Positions 20,065 to 29,617 of a DNA stretch of 64,000 nucleotides are shown here, in pieces. The notes below the pieces were generated by a model that was not told the origin of the DNA, ran no database searches, and was given only the letters and a program-made list of their open reading frames with translations. How positions within the stretch are numbered: position 1 is the first letter of the stretch; each line of letters starts with the position of its first letter. The translations under genes and the position numbers were made by a program. The DNA is from an uncultured Paenibacillaceae bacterium (GTDB taxonomy: Bacteria > Bacillota > Bacilli > Paenibacillales > K13). The stretch is taken from positions 186,001 to 250,000 of the forward strand of contig CAJXLT010000002.1 of assembly GCA_913056365.1 (NCBI GenBank). The letters run 5' to 3'.

Positions 20065-21702
20065 TCATGTGAGCGGACTCAACTCGATTTCTCCTTCGAA
20101 GAATGGCGATGGCCAGACTAAATGTGTGTGCAACTCCCAATCGTCAGATAAATAATCAAAATACCTGACCCTGAACTTAAAGCACCTTCCATGATGCAAG
20201 GTAAAAGGAAGCTCCTTACAAGGAATTGTTCCCGTTAGCAAATAGCCGGATGCATGCAACCCTTGCACATGCCAGTCGTGATCTTGTACGATTTCTCCTG
20301 TCTCACCGATCAGTCGTCTCAACTGGGCTTGTTGATCGCACAGACCCGCGCAAAATTGTGCCGACGCGTTGCGGTCATTCGCGTAAAACTGGATCGCTAT
20401 CCCATCCGTAAATCCCCATGGAAAGCGCCACGGATCCTCTTTTGCCAGCCCGATGACCCGGGTAGTATGAACACGAAGTTGCATATGAACGAACTGCTCA
20501 TCCCATTGAAGGCACCAAGAGAAGGCTGGTAGTCCCTTACTCCCTTCCCTTCCTTCCTGAATACATGATTCAAGCCTGTCCATACCAGCTTCATAGGCAG
20601 AACCAACCGTAATCCAGTCAGCGAACTGGTCTTGTACGTACGGGCTTGCTCTATATGCTGGGAAGCTGCAAAGGCGTTCTTCTCGAGCGGCTTGCTTAAT
20701 TGCCTGCAGTTCTTCTGACGGATGGAACGCAAATTTCCAGAAAGATGTCGTATAGCTTCCATATTTCCAAGTATCATCAAGCAACCGCTCTATGGAGCAA
20801 GATGCTGCAAACTGCCGATACAACACTAGCAACCGTTCATTGCTCGCCCCCACATATGCATACAGATCTAGGAGCCTCTTAATAGCGACACGCATGATAA
20901 CAGTGGCATTCAGTATTTCAGATCGAGACGTGATGACATTGAGATTGTCAGGGGCATTGAAATAATACATTTGCAACGCTCTCCAAAAGTCCAGAAGTTT
21001 CTTGACAGTAACTCGGGGCGCCACTAGCGTATCGTTAGGTTCCATCTCGGTTACATGATGGTAGACGTGCCAGGCGCACAGAATGAGTGTATCGACAGCA
21101 CCAGGACTGGTATATCCCTTCTCGTGATCATAAACGGCATCATGGAAAACGCTTTCTATTTGTAAACCATGAAAGTTACGAGTCTGATGCAGCTCTACTT
21201 TGAATCTTTCTTGATATTCGTTTTTTTCAGCACTTACTAGAACGACTGCATCGTGCTGCCAACGAACCATCGCTTCGAGACTATGAATGAGCGGACGATG
21301 GTAATAGCCGTTGGACAACAAGACTTCTCTGGCTTTCAATAATTCGTCCTTCGATACAAGCATATCAATGTCACGTGAAGATCGCTCTCCTGCATCCGGA
21401 TATAATTTCTCCGAAAAGTCCACACCTTTCAAGCAGACACACTTGATTCCGGCTGACATCAACAATTGAGTCAGTCGTCGGGTCTCTTGCAGATACGTCA
21501 CATGCCTCTGTCGATTCAGCAACCAAATTTCTCTGGACCAGCGGATGCTGTGCATATCCATATCCGGCGACTCCGCAATCATCCTGGCTGCTAATCCTTC
21601 TGATTTGAATGTCACAGACAAATCCTTCAATTCGTCTACATCATTGGCGGTCAGAGATTTATAAGGTAAATCCAATGCTGCTCGAATCAATCGTTTTATC
21701 AT
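20065..21702 (-). CDS. NTP_transf_5-type nucleotidyltransferase with CBM9-like C-terminal region
   Basis: CLKGVDFSEKLYPDAGERSSRDIDMLVSKDELLKAREVLLSNGY; C-terminal FSWCLQWDEQFVHMQLRVHTT...WGFTDGIAIQFYAND...GYLLTGTIPCKELPF. Confidence 0.7.
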   Translation of the reverse strand: MIKRLIRAALDLPYKSLTANDVDELKDLSVTFKSEGLAARMIAESPDMDMHSIRWSREIWLLNRQRHVTYLQETRRLTQLLMSAGIKCVCLKGVDFSEKLYPDAGERSSRDIDMLVSKDELLKAREVLLSNGYYHRPLIHSLEAMVRWQHDAVVLVSAEKNEYQERFKVELHQTRNFHGLQIESVFHDAVYDHEKGYTSPGAVDTLILCAWHVYHHVTEMEPNDTLVAPRVTVKKLLDFWRALQMYYFNAPDNLNVITSRSEILNATVIMRVAIKRLLDLYAYVGASNERLLVLYRQFAASCSIERLLDDTWKYGSYTTSFWKFAFHPSEELQAIKQAAREERLCSFPAYRASPYVQDQFADWITVGSAYEAGMDRLESCIQEGREGSKGLPAFSWCLQWDEQFVHMQLRVHTTRVIGLAKEDPWRFPWGFTDGIAIQFYANDRNASAQFCAGLCDQQAQLRRLIGETGEIVQDHDWHVQGLHASGYLLTGTIPCKELPFTLHHGRCFKFRVRYFDYLSDDWELHTHLVWPSPFFEGEIELSPLT

Positions 21703-21735
21703 ACAAGCTCCTTTCCAGCCATATAAGGCTTGATA

Positions 21736-22431
21736 CTAAACTACATGCGATCGTTCGGTGCTAGCAGCCTTAATCTCTGAAATTCGGTCTGCAATGGTGT
21801 GAACAATCTGACTTCGGCTTAGTTGATCTGTATGCAGCACATTCCAATTGCTCTCCGCGGCGAGTTTTAAATACGTTTCTGAGACCTTGCTCTGAAACGA
21901 AACAAATCGTTCACGCGCATCGCCAATGTGGTTATCAAATTCGCCCAGCTCCGGCTTGGAGAAGGATGTTCTTCTGCTCCAGCAAATCGCAGGGTCTGCA
22001 TGCAACAGAAACACTGCATCGCCAGTTTGCAAACCGGAGAAGATACTGTGTAACAGCGTCTTATTGAAATGTTCTTTTGTCATGAATCGAGCCAAAATTT
22101 TATAATACCATGCATCAATGACAACTATTTTATTTTGCGCTTTCATAGGTGAAATATGGTATTGATCCAATAACTGATACCAGAGCGCATGCATGAACAA
22201 CCAACACTCATCCGGCATCTCCCGAAGTGGATCATCATTGTTATATTTCCAGAAAATTTCCTTGAATTGCTTCATAAACGCATGAATGTATGGCGTTTGT
22301 TCAGGAACATCCTTTCTGGTAATCTGCGTAGCATCATATCCCCGCTCGTTGAGAGCCTCCACTACCTGCGCCACCGTACTGGATTTCCCGCTCGCATCAA
22401 TACCTTCAATCGTCACAAATAATCCGCTCAA
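21736..22431 (-). CDS. Thymidylate-kinase-like P-loop kinase
   Basis: FVTIEGIDASGKSSTVAQVVEALNERGY; D-A-WYYK; VFLLHADPAICWSRR. Confidence 0.75.
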   Translation of the reverse strand: MSGLFVTIEGIDASGKSSTVAQVVEALNERGYDATQITRKDVPEQTPYIHAFMKQFKEIFWKYNNDDPLREMPDECWLFMHALWYQLLDQYHISPMKAQNKIVVIDAWYYKILARFMTKEHFNKTLLHSIFSGLQTGDAVFLLHADPAICWSRRTSFSKPELGEFDNHIGDARERFVSFQSKVSETYLKLAAESNWNVLHTDQLSRSQIVHTIADRISEIKAASTERSHVV

Positions 22432-22545
22432 ATGGATTTTCCTCCTTCAATCCGATTTCATAGTATTTGCAATTTTCCAACTTTTCGTTATCATGTCAAT
22501 ATAAATACAATCATGCGAATTAAAAATCATGATGATGAATTTTTC

Positions 22546-22574
22546 TTGACACCTTTTGATAACGCTTTCATTAT
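22546..22574 (+). promoter_or_regulatory. Putative sigma-A promoter for the rightward export genes
   Basis: TTGACA-17-CATTAT. Confidence 0.45.
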
Positions 22575-22648
22575 AAACCGGATGTAATAAACATGTGAAT
22601 CCCACATTTTGGATTTTTCTGTTACAAATCTGATCCATTCCAAAGAAG

Positions 22649-23458
22649 GTGAACGACTTGATTAAGTACGTTTCGATTTCCATTATAGCTTTCAAGCATT
22701 TGTACGTGTATAAATTGGATATACTTCTCCGCCTAATCACTGCGTTTTTAACCGTTTTTGCTCTGAAGGAGCTATGGACCGTCATTTACCACAGCGGAGA
22801 CAATGTAGCCGACTCCAGTGGCGTCTCCCTTGTATCCATGACAACTTATGCCATGGCATCTCATATTTTGCGTGCCATTCTAGCACAGGATCTGTCTATT
22901 GAAGTCGAGCATCGCGTCAGAAACGGTGATATCGTCTTCGACATTATGAAGCCATGGAATTATATGATCATGCAACTATCCAGAGTTATCGGCCAAAGCT
23001 TGTACAGCACGCTGTTCATCGTAATCCCGTTACTTTTGACATGCTCATTGATGTTTCCATTTGAGTCGCCTGATGATCCGCTACAACTTATGACTGTCCT
23101 GATTAGCGTAACGCTAGCGTTCTTCATTAACTTTATGATCAACTTTCTCATTTCCTTATTGGCCTTTTTGTTTACGTCTGTATGGGGATTTGAGTTTGTG
23201 AAATGGGTACTGATTGAAGTGTTTTCTGGCTTATGGATTCCGATTTGGTTCTTTCCCGAAGCCGCGAGTAGAATACTTTTTATGCTGCCATTCCAAGCTA
23301 TCTACCATACACCCTTGTCCATCTTCATCGGTCGTTTTTCAGAACTGGAAGCATTGAAACATATCGGAGTGCAAGCAATTTGGCTAGTCCTATTGGCAAT
23401 TCTCTCTCAAAGTGCGTACGTGTTTTTAAGACGTCAATTACAAATAGCGGGGGGGTAA
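22649..23458 (+). CDS. ABC-2 family permease (ABC2_membrane_6-like)
   Basis: Multi-TM; IEVEHRVRNGDIVFDIMKPWNYMIMQLSRVIGQSLY; GLWIPIWFFPEAASRILFMLPFQAIYHTPLSIFIG. Confidence 0.75.
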   Translation: MNDLIKYVSISIIAFKHLYVYKLDILLRLITAFLTVFALKELWTVIYHSGDNVADSSGVSLVSMTTYAMASHILRAILAQDLSIEVEHRVRNGDIVFDIMKPWNYMIMQLSRVIGQSLYSTLFIVIPLLLTCSLMFPFESPDDPLQLMTVLISVTLAFFINFMINFLISLLAFLFTSVWGFEFVKWVLIEVFSGLWIPIWFFPEAASRILFMLPFQAIYHTPLSIFIGRFSELEALKHIGVQAIWLVLLAILSQSAYVFLRRQLQIAGG

Positions 23459-24261
23459 TGAAGATACGTTACTTTAAGCTATGGCTCAGCTTGGAGCATG
23501 CAAATTTAAAAGCAAGAACAACCTACCTGTTTAACTTTGTCGTCGGCATAGTCAGTGTGTCGATCCTTGGCTTATCTACCGTCTTTATTACTTGGATCAT
23601 TACACGACAAATTCCGGTCATTGGCGGTTGGAATTTCTATCAAATGTTATTTATCTATTCCATGTGGCGGGTTTCACACGCGCTTTTTAATATATTTGGC
23701 AATCATATTAGTTCGATCGACTATTTTCTGAGAGAAGGGCAATTGGACCGTTTATTAGTCAGACCGCTTCCAGTGCTATTTAGTTTTTTTACCCTTAGAA
23801 TCAATATTGGCGGTATCGGAGACCTTCTGGCCGGACTAACGGGACTTTACTATGCGTACTCACATATATTTGAATGGCATGTCGCCACTGTCTTTTTAAT
23901 ATTATTCCTATCTATTAACGGCGCTGTTATTGAATGGTCTCTCTTTACCATGATCGCTTCTCTCGCCTTTTGGACACTTCAGTCGAACGGACTTCGTTCC
24001 ATCATGGAGACATTCCTATACACATTTACACGATTTCCGCAAAATATATACAGCATTAAGATCCAACTGATCATGACATTTATTTTCCCAATCGGGTTTA
24101 TGAGCTTCTATCCGTCGCAAGCGTTGTTTGGCAATACAGAAAGCACCCCATTCTTCCAAGCTCTCGCCTATTTGTCACCGCTTGTGGCCATTCTCATGGC
24201 TACACTGACCGTTTGGATATGGAATCAAGGTATGAAAGTTTACAAAGGAGCTGGTTCTTAA
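23458..24261 (+). CDS. ABC-2 family permease (ABC2_membrane_6-like)
   Basis: TAATG overlap with previous gene; IDYFLREGQLDRLLVRPLPVLFSFF; FIFPIGFMSFYPSQALFG. Confidence 0.75.
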   Translation: MKIRYFKLWLSLEHANLKARTTYLFNFVVGIVSVSILGLSTVFITWIITRQIPVIGGWNFYQMLFIYSMWRVSHALFNIFGNHISSIDYFLREGQLDRLLVRPLPVLFSFFTLRINIGGIGDLLAGLTGLYYAYSHIFEWHVATVFLILFLSINGAVIEWSLFTMIASLAFWTLQSNGLRSIMETFLYTFTRFPQNIYSIKIQLIMTFIFPIGFMSFYPSQALFGNTESTPFFQALAYLSPLVAILMATLTVWIWNQGMKVYKGAGS

Positions 24262-24262
24262 T

Positions 24263-25273
24263 ATGAAATGTATTGAAGTTCAAGATTTGGTGAAAGAATA
24301 CCCTGTTTTCGAGAAGGCAAACCATTCATTTCGCCTGCTTCAGTCCATTTGGGGCAGAAAGCGGTTTGACAAGCGTGTAGTGGACGGATTGTCATTTGCC
24401 ATCGACAGAGGGGAATTCGTAGGATACCTAGGCCCGAATGGAGCAGGAAAATCGACCACATTAAAAATGTTGTCCGGTGTGCTTACCCCCACTGCAGGCT
24501 CGATTAAAGTAGAAGGAGCGGTGCCGCATAAGCAGCGCATCGAGCATGCCAAACGTATCGGGGTGGTGTTCGGACAAAGGACCCAATTATGGTGGGATCT
24601 TCCGTTACTTGATTCCTTCAAACTGCTCGCAAAAGTGTATGACGTGCCTCGTTCCGTAGAACAGCATAATATTGCGCAGTTTGTTGAACTATTGGACCTT
24701 CATGATTTCTTGCATACGCCAGTGAGACAGCTCAGTCTGGGACAGCGCATGCGCGGTGAGATCGCTGCTGCCTTGCTCCATAATCCCCATATCCTGTTCC
24801 TAGATGAGCCGACTATCGGCTTAGATATTGTAGCTAAGGAGAAGATTCAGACGTTCCTCAAGGAAATCAATCAGGAATTGAACGTCACTGTACTGCTGAC
24901 TACACACAACATGGACGACGTGGAGAAATTGTGTGACCGCGTCATCTTAATCGATAGCGGCAAGATTGTGTTCAACGGACAGACCTGCCAGCTGCTGCGT
25001 TCATTCGGAGAGAAAAAACGTCTACTAATTGAAGTATCCACTACCTTTAATGAGAATGAATGGAATGGTCCGCCATTTTTCATACATGAACGGAATAGCT
25101 TGCAATTTGAGATTACAGAGAACAAGGATATAGCGACAATTGTGAATCAAGTATCTCAGCTTACAATCATTCAGGACATTAAGATTATGGAGTCGAAAAT
25201 AGAAGATGTGCTGCGCAGTTTGTATCTTGAAAAGGAAACATCTACTAGATTGGACATGGACAAGAAAGCGTAG
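24263..25273 (+). CDS. ABC transporter ATP-binding protein (exporter type)
   Basis: GPNGAGKSTTLKMLSG, LSLGQRMRGEIAAAL, LFLDEPTIGLD. Confidence 0.9.
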   Translation: MKCIEVQDLVKEYPVFEKANHSFRLLQSIWGRKRFDKRVVDGLSFAIDRGEFVGYLGPNGAGKSTTLKMLSGVLTPTAGSIKVEGAVPHKQRIEHAKRIGVVFGQRTQLWWDLPLLDSFKLLAKVYDVPRSVEQHNIAQFVELLDLHDFLHTPVRQLSLGQRMRGEIAAALLHNPHILFLDEPTIGLDIVAKEKIQTFLKEINQELNVTVLLTTHNMDDVEKLCDRVILIDSGKIVFNGQTCQLLRSFGEKKRLLIEVSTTFNENEWNGPPFFIHERNSLQFEITENKDIATIVNQVSQLTIIQDIKIMESKIEDVLRSLYLEKETSTRLDMDKKA

Positions 25274-25463
25274 TTTCCCCCTAGAATAGCATTTTGAAGC
25301 TTTTATTAAGGTTACTCTTAGACAAATCTACGACATAAGTAACCTCATGATATATCCACTTTCACCCTTTTTTTAGTCTTACTTTTAATTAGGGTATTCC
25401 TTATGATGCCTGAAACATTTAACATAGAGCTACTATACCAAGAAGAGAGGTAACTGACCAAAG

Positions 25464-25874
25464 ATGATCATGTCAGCTCAACAATTACAATCGCCGCTTG
25501 CCTCCATCTCGACCTTGAAAGATGTCATTAATTGCGGGACCATTCGCTACGCGTATAACGCCCGTCTCGCGCACTACACGGATCCGTTCGACTACATGCA
25601 GCTTCATTGTGACAAAAAAAATATCACCTATGCGATCTACGGTGAACATCTCTCTTTGAACGGCATACAGTTTGTGTTGCCCCATTCTTTCATGAAATCC
25701 ATTTACCATGTGTTTATTTTCCCTGCTGAAGTAATGGTAGATCCACTGCAAATGGAAATTGACGATGAATTGATCATGTTCTTATACTTGATCCTAGATT
25801 TATACGAGCAAGGCAAATTACTAGCGAAAGAATCGGCAGACGGTAAGGTACGACGAATCAAATCTTTCGGCTAA
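25464..25874 (+). CDS. Uncharacterised ~110-aa domain protein, paralogous to the N-terminus of the 27908-29611 protein
   Basis: Shared with that protein: IRYAYN, PFDYM.L.CD, IQ..LP...K.IY.V, DPL.M.IDD.L..FLY....LY..GKLL. Confidence 0.7.
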   Translation: MIMSAQQLQSPLASISTLKDVINCGTIRYAYNARLAHYTDPFDYMQLHCDKKNITYAIYGEHLSLNGIQFVLPHSFMKSIYHVFIFPAEVMVDPLQMEIDDELIMFLYLILDLYEQGKLLAKESADGKVRRIKSFG

Positions 25875-25910
25875 TTGCAGTATCTTCGTTCAGAATCGTT
25901 AAGAACACCT

Positions 25911-25958
25911 CATGATTTCCAGGCCTTCTGCCAATCGGCAAAAGACCTGGAAATCATG
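25911..25958. terminator. Bidirectional intrinsic terminator-like hairpin
   Basis: CATGATTTCCAGG / CCTGGAAATCATG with inner TGCC-AATC-GGCA, between convergent genes. Confidence 0.8.
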
Positions 25959-25979
25959 TCTATACGAAACTATCTAGTC

Positions 25980-26846
25980 TCACTCATTTATTTCAATTAA
26001 TGCTTTCATGACTTCTTCCCATTGTTTAGCATGATCCTGGTCTACGACACTCCCTTTTCTGGTCGTTAAACTCACCGAAGGATGTTCGGACTCAGGGCTT
26101 TCTACGATATGCAGGAATACAACATATTCATGATTCGCTTTGTATTGCTTGGGAAGTGAGAGTTTTTCGAAATTGTGTATACGTTCATCACCCTTATAGA
26201 GTTGGATAAGATCATAATTGAACCTTCGGATCATGTCACTTTCATAAGTAAAATCATTCGTCTGAATATGGATGATATAGTCTGATTCCTGAATGAGTTG
26301 GCTAAGGCTATCCGGTTTTTCTTTAATCTTTCTTTTTTCCTTTATCTTCTCATACCCCGGGGACTTCTTTATTTTCCCGATAATATCGTCTAATTTCTCC
26401 CCTTCATGGGGCCCGGAAGTAATCGTCTTATTTTCCACAGGAATATCTAGATGCGGATTGGCCAATATATATATGCTGTTCGGGTATTTTTCGGAATCAA
26501 ATTGCTCTAGGAACAGCACCTCCGACTCCTTTTCTTTGGCAAATGCAGTGACCGCATAGACTTCGATTTGCGATTTTTTCTTCAATGAACCTTTGATAAC
26601 TTCTTCTACTTCGATTATATACTTTGTTTGATTCTTGCTTCCATATTCAACGGGTCGGGTAAGTGCACCAACTATGATCTCGTCAGCCAATTCTGTCAAT
26701 CCTTCAATCTCGCGATATTTTTCACTGACTAGGGCGTTTGGCAAAGTTGACATATCTTCCTCTTCAGTGGCCGCATGAGTGCACGCAGCAAGGAGTAGGG
26801 TCAATAATGCTAATATATAAAACAGACGTGTTCCTTTTTTCATCAT
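25980..26846 (-). CDS. Lipoprotein of unknown function
   Basis: MMKKGTRLFYILALLTLLLAACTHA lipobox; two repeat-like segments (DEIIVGALT.. / SDYIIHIQT..). Confidence 0.65.
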   Translation of the reverse strand: MMKKGTRLFYILALLTLLLAACTHAATEEEDMSTLPNALVSEKYREIEGLTELADEIIVGALTRPVEYGSKNQTKYIIEVEEVIKGSLKKKSQIEVYAVTAFAKEKESEVLFLEQFDSEKYPNSIYILANPHLDIPVENKTITSGPHEGEKLDDIIGKIKKSPGYEKIKEKRKIKEKPDSLSQLIQESDYIIHIQTNDFTYESDMIRRFNYDLIQLYKGDERIHNFEKLSLPKQYKANHEYVVFLHIVESPESEHPSVSLTTRKGSVVDQDHAKQWEEVMKALIEINE

Positions 26847-26867
26847 TGGGAATTCCCCCCTTATATT

Positions 26868-27500
26868 TTAGTAGACCTGTACCAAATGTTCTTTATCCCT
26901 AGTTGTTAAGCTGTTTGTGTTGCTATACGTACTATGATACATTAAATCGTCATCATTGTTTGAATGCCCTCTCCATCCTAGACCATGCCCAAACTCATGT
27001 GTCAATACCTTATCATAGAATTGCGAATTTTCATTCGAATCATATGGAATGAAAATTTCAATACTTAATTGAATTTGACCATATTTATTGGTGTTATTAT
27101 ATGCCCATACTCCTTCAAAAATGGAATGGCTCCATTTGGTCCAACCATCAAATGATGATGGCAAACCAGATTCGATATCCCTTAAATCACTAATATTGCC
27201 GCCATATATTCTAAAGTTTGAATTGGATTCACTTGCTACGCTATCAATAGATATCCCAGCATTTCTCCAGGCGTTTCTAGCTGTATTCACATGGCTTATA
27301 AAGGTGATACTTGAAAAACCACTAAGTGTTTCCGAATAAGTTTTTGGCGCTAATTGCCAACGTGCAATTTCGCTAAACACATTTCCTCCATGGTAAGCGT
27401 GCCAATGATCTAGAGTCCCTAAATTATTGGTTGCATATGTGCTGACTTGCAAGAGGAGTACTAGCGGTAGAACAAAGAAAAATACCCTTTTCAATTTCAT
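26868..27500 (-). CDS. Secreted matrixin-like zinc metalloprotease
   Basis: Signal peptide MKLKRVFFFVLPLVLLLQVSTYA; zinc motif THEFGHGLGWRGH followed by LMYHSTYSNTNSLTTRDKEHLVQVY (Met-turn-like). Confidence 0.75.
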   Translation of the reverse strand: MKLKRVFFFVLPLVLLLQVSTYATNNLGTLDHWHAYHGGNVFSEIARWQLAPKTYSETLSGFSSITFISHVNTARNAWRNAGISIDSVASESNSNFRIYGGNISDLRDIESGLPSSFDGWTKWSHSIFEGVWAYNNTNKYGQIQLSIEIFIPYDSNENSQFYDKVLTHEFGHGLGWRGHSNNDDDLMYHSTYSNTNSLTTRDKEHLVQVY

Positions 27501-27840
27501 TTTCTGACCTCCCAGTAAAGTTGATTGAAAGCTGGCCAGCATTTCTATCACACTATAACCAGAAAACAGTAAATCTGTTAATCCCTAATTCATCCTACAA
27601 CCTCATTCCAGAAGTCGTAGACGAATATAAGACTCGAATTGATCACCCGCTACACGGACTTAGATCATGTGGTACAACTACCTCTTGGTGGAGGCACGTC
27701 CCATCTACGGACTCCACCCTTCTCATCTGACGAACCCCATTCTATAAACGGGTCTATTCATCTCACTAGGTTCATTCCTTTGTCTCTTTCACCCGCACAT
27801 TTCACCCATGCCAATCGTCACCCTTTTTTGATATTAGGGA

Positions 27841-27869
27841 TTGACTTCATATGTAGGAATATTTACGAT
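27841..27869 (+). promoter_or_regulatory. Putative promoter of the condensation-domain gene
   Basis: TTGACT-17-TACGAT, preceded by TCACCCTTTTTT and TTAGGG boxes. Confidence 0.45.
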
Positions 27870-27907
27870 GAAATTATCCTGAACAAGAAATGAGGGAATT
27901 GATTACA

Positions 27908-29611
27908 ATGAATTCGCATGAAACCTCGAACTATGAACGATCGATCTATAATATAAAGGAATCCATTAATCAAGCAGCGATTCGTTATGCATACAATTCG
28001 ATCGTATCTAGTTATATCGGACCATTTGATTATATGATGCTACAATGTGACGGTGTCAATCTCAATTATTCATTGCATACTAAGCATGCTTCGCAAGATA
28101 GTATTCAGATTATTCTGCCGCTAAAATTGATCAAGCCGATTTATGAAGTCTTATTGCCTTATGCTGAAGATATAGAAGATCCTTTATCCATGAACATAGA
28201 CGATAATCTCGCGGTCTTCTTATACTATGTCTCAGAGTTATATGATACTGGCAAGCTGTTAGGAACGCACATAGAAGGCACGCAAGCTGTGCACATTCAC
28301 GCTCTAGCCACTTCACATATTTCGCTTCCGCTCACCCATCCGCAGAAGCGAATATGGGCTATCGAACGAATCTATAATGAAGAGAAGACAGGTATGCATA
28401 ATTTGGGCTTACTCATTCACATAGACGGCGTCGTTCAATTTGACATTTTACAAACAGCCATCCAGACTGTTCTGTCCCAGCATGATGGAATTAGACTCCA
28501 GTTCACAGAACAAGGCGCCCAATATGTTGCCGAATACGAGCAAGAAGCGTTGCCTTTCGTTGACTATTCCAGCAAATCTTACGAAGAAGCATTGGGCTTG
28601 TTGGAAGACAGCGTTCAATTGTATATGCCTATCGTGGACTCACCATTATATGCGATCACACTTGTCCGATTTACCAATCAACAGTCCGGCTACATGATTA
28701 AGACACACCATGCTATTTCGGACGGCTGGAGCATACAGCTTATAACAGATCAAATTCGCGACTTGTACACAGCATTGTCAACGAATCAACCTTACGAATT
28801 CAAAGTACAATCGTATTTGGATTATATGAAGAAGGAACAATCCTACTTGGAATCCAAGCGCGCTCAGCAGGACAAGCAGTTCTGGCTTGAAATGTTTGCT
28901 GAACTGCCTGCTCGCCTGCGTCAGCATTCCATACAACAAGTACAGACAAGAGGAAGGAGAGAGGTGTATACTGTTGACCGCACGATTACCCGGCAGCTGA
29001 ATCAACTGCTCCAAGCGGACGGCACCAAAGCCTCTACGAACTCTTTCTTTATTACAGTATTCTTCTTGTATGAATGGATGACTACCGGCAGAACAGACAT
29101 TATCGTCGGAACGCCTGTACTCAATCGGTCAGGTGCGAAGGAAAAGAGCATGTTCGGCATGTTTACGAGTACGATGCCATTCCGATATGCGATACCGGAT
29201 GACATATCGTTCATCAAGATGCTTCATACGCTCAGCTCTAAGCTTATGCAATGTTACTTCCATCAGAGATATCCTTACGACATGCTAATCAAGGAGCTCA
29301 GATCGTCGCATGAATTCCTTAGTGATTTATTTTCGATATCCGTAAATTATTACAACACGAAGCTAGCCCCTCAGTTTGACCGCTATTCCGTGAACAATGT
29401 AGAGTTGTACAGCGGTCACCAGTTCTTCCCTTTGAATATCATTATTAAGGAGTGGACTGAATTACAAGTAGCATATGATTACCGTCTGGACATGTATACG
29501 TCTGCTGAAGTGAGTACCCTGCACAACAACATTGTAACGATCATGAAGCTTTGTCTGCGCCATCCCCAAATCAGTATTCATGAATTACGAGAACATATGG
29601 AAAGGATCTAG
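27908..29611 (+). CDS. Stand-alone NRPS-type condensation domain fused to the N-terminal DUF shared with 25464-25874
   Basis: LTHPQKRIWAIERIY, catalytic HHxxxDG as KTHHAISDGWS, DIIVGTPVLNRS, FGMFTSTMPFR; no A or PCP domain present. Confidence 0.8.
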   Translation: MNSHETSNYERSIYNIKESINQAAIRYAYNSIVSSYIGPFDYMMLQCDGVNLNYSLHTKHASQDSIQIILPLKLIKPIYEVLLPYAEDIEDPLSMNIDDNLAVFLYYVSELYDTGKLLGTHIEGTQAVHIHALATSHISLPLTHPQKRIWAIERIYNEEKTGMHNLGLLIHIDGVVQFDILQTAIQTVLSQHDGIRLQFTEQGAQYVAEYEQEALPFVDYSSKSYEEALGLLEDSVQLYMPIVDSPLYAITLVRFTNQQSGYMIKTHHAISDGWSIQLITDQIRDLYTALSTNQPYEFKVQSYLDYMKKEQSYLESKRAQQDKQFWLEMFAELPARLRQHSIQQVQTRGRREVYTVDRTITRQLNQLLQADGTKASTNSFFITVFFLYEWMTTGRTDIIVGTPVLNRSGAKEKSMFGMFTSTMPFRYAIPDDISFIKMLHTLSSKLMQCYFHQRYPYDMLIKELRSSHEFLSDLFSISVNYYNTKLAPQFDRYSVNNVELYSGHQFFPLNIIIKEWTELQVAYDYRLDMYTSAEVSTLHNNIVTIMKLCLRHPQISIHELREHMERI

Positions 29612-29617
29612 ACTGCG

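Noticed and set aside
22447-22785. 112-aa minus ORF across the divergent promoter
   Set aside because: Overlaps the first permease gene antisense and covers predicted promoters; not protein-like.
25464-25874. Acyl or peptidyl carrier protein
   Set aside because: The paralogue has a DSIQ stretch that superficially looks like a carrier site, but this copy has NGIQ and the surrounding pattern does not fit.
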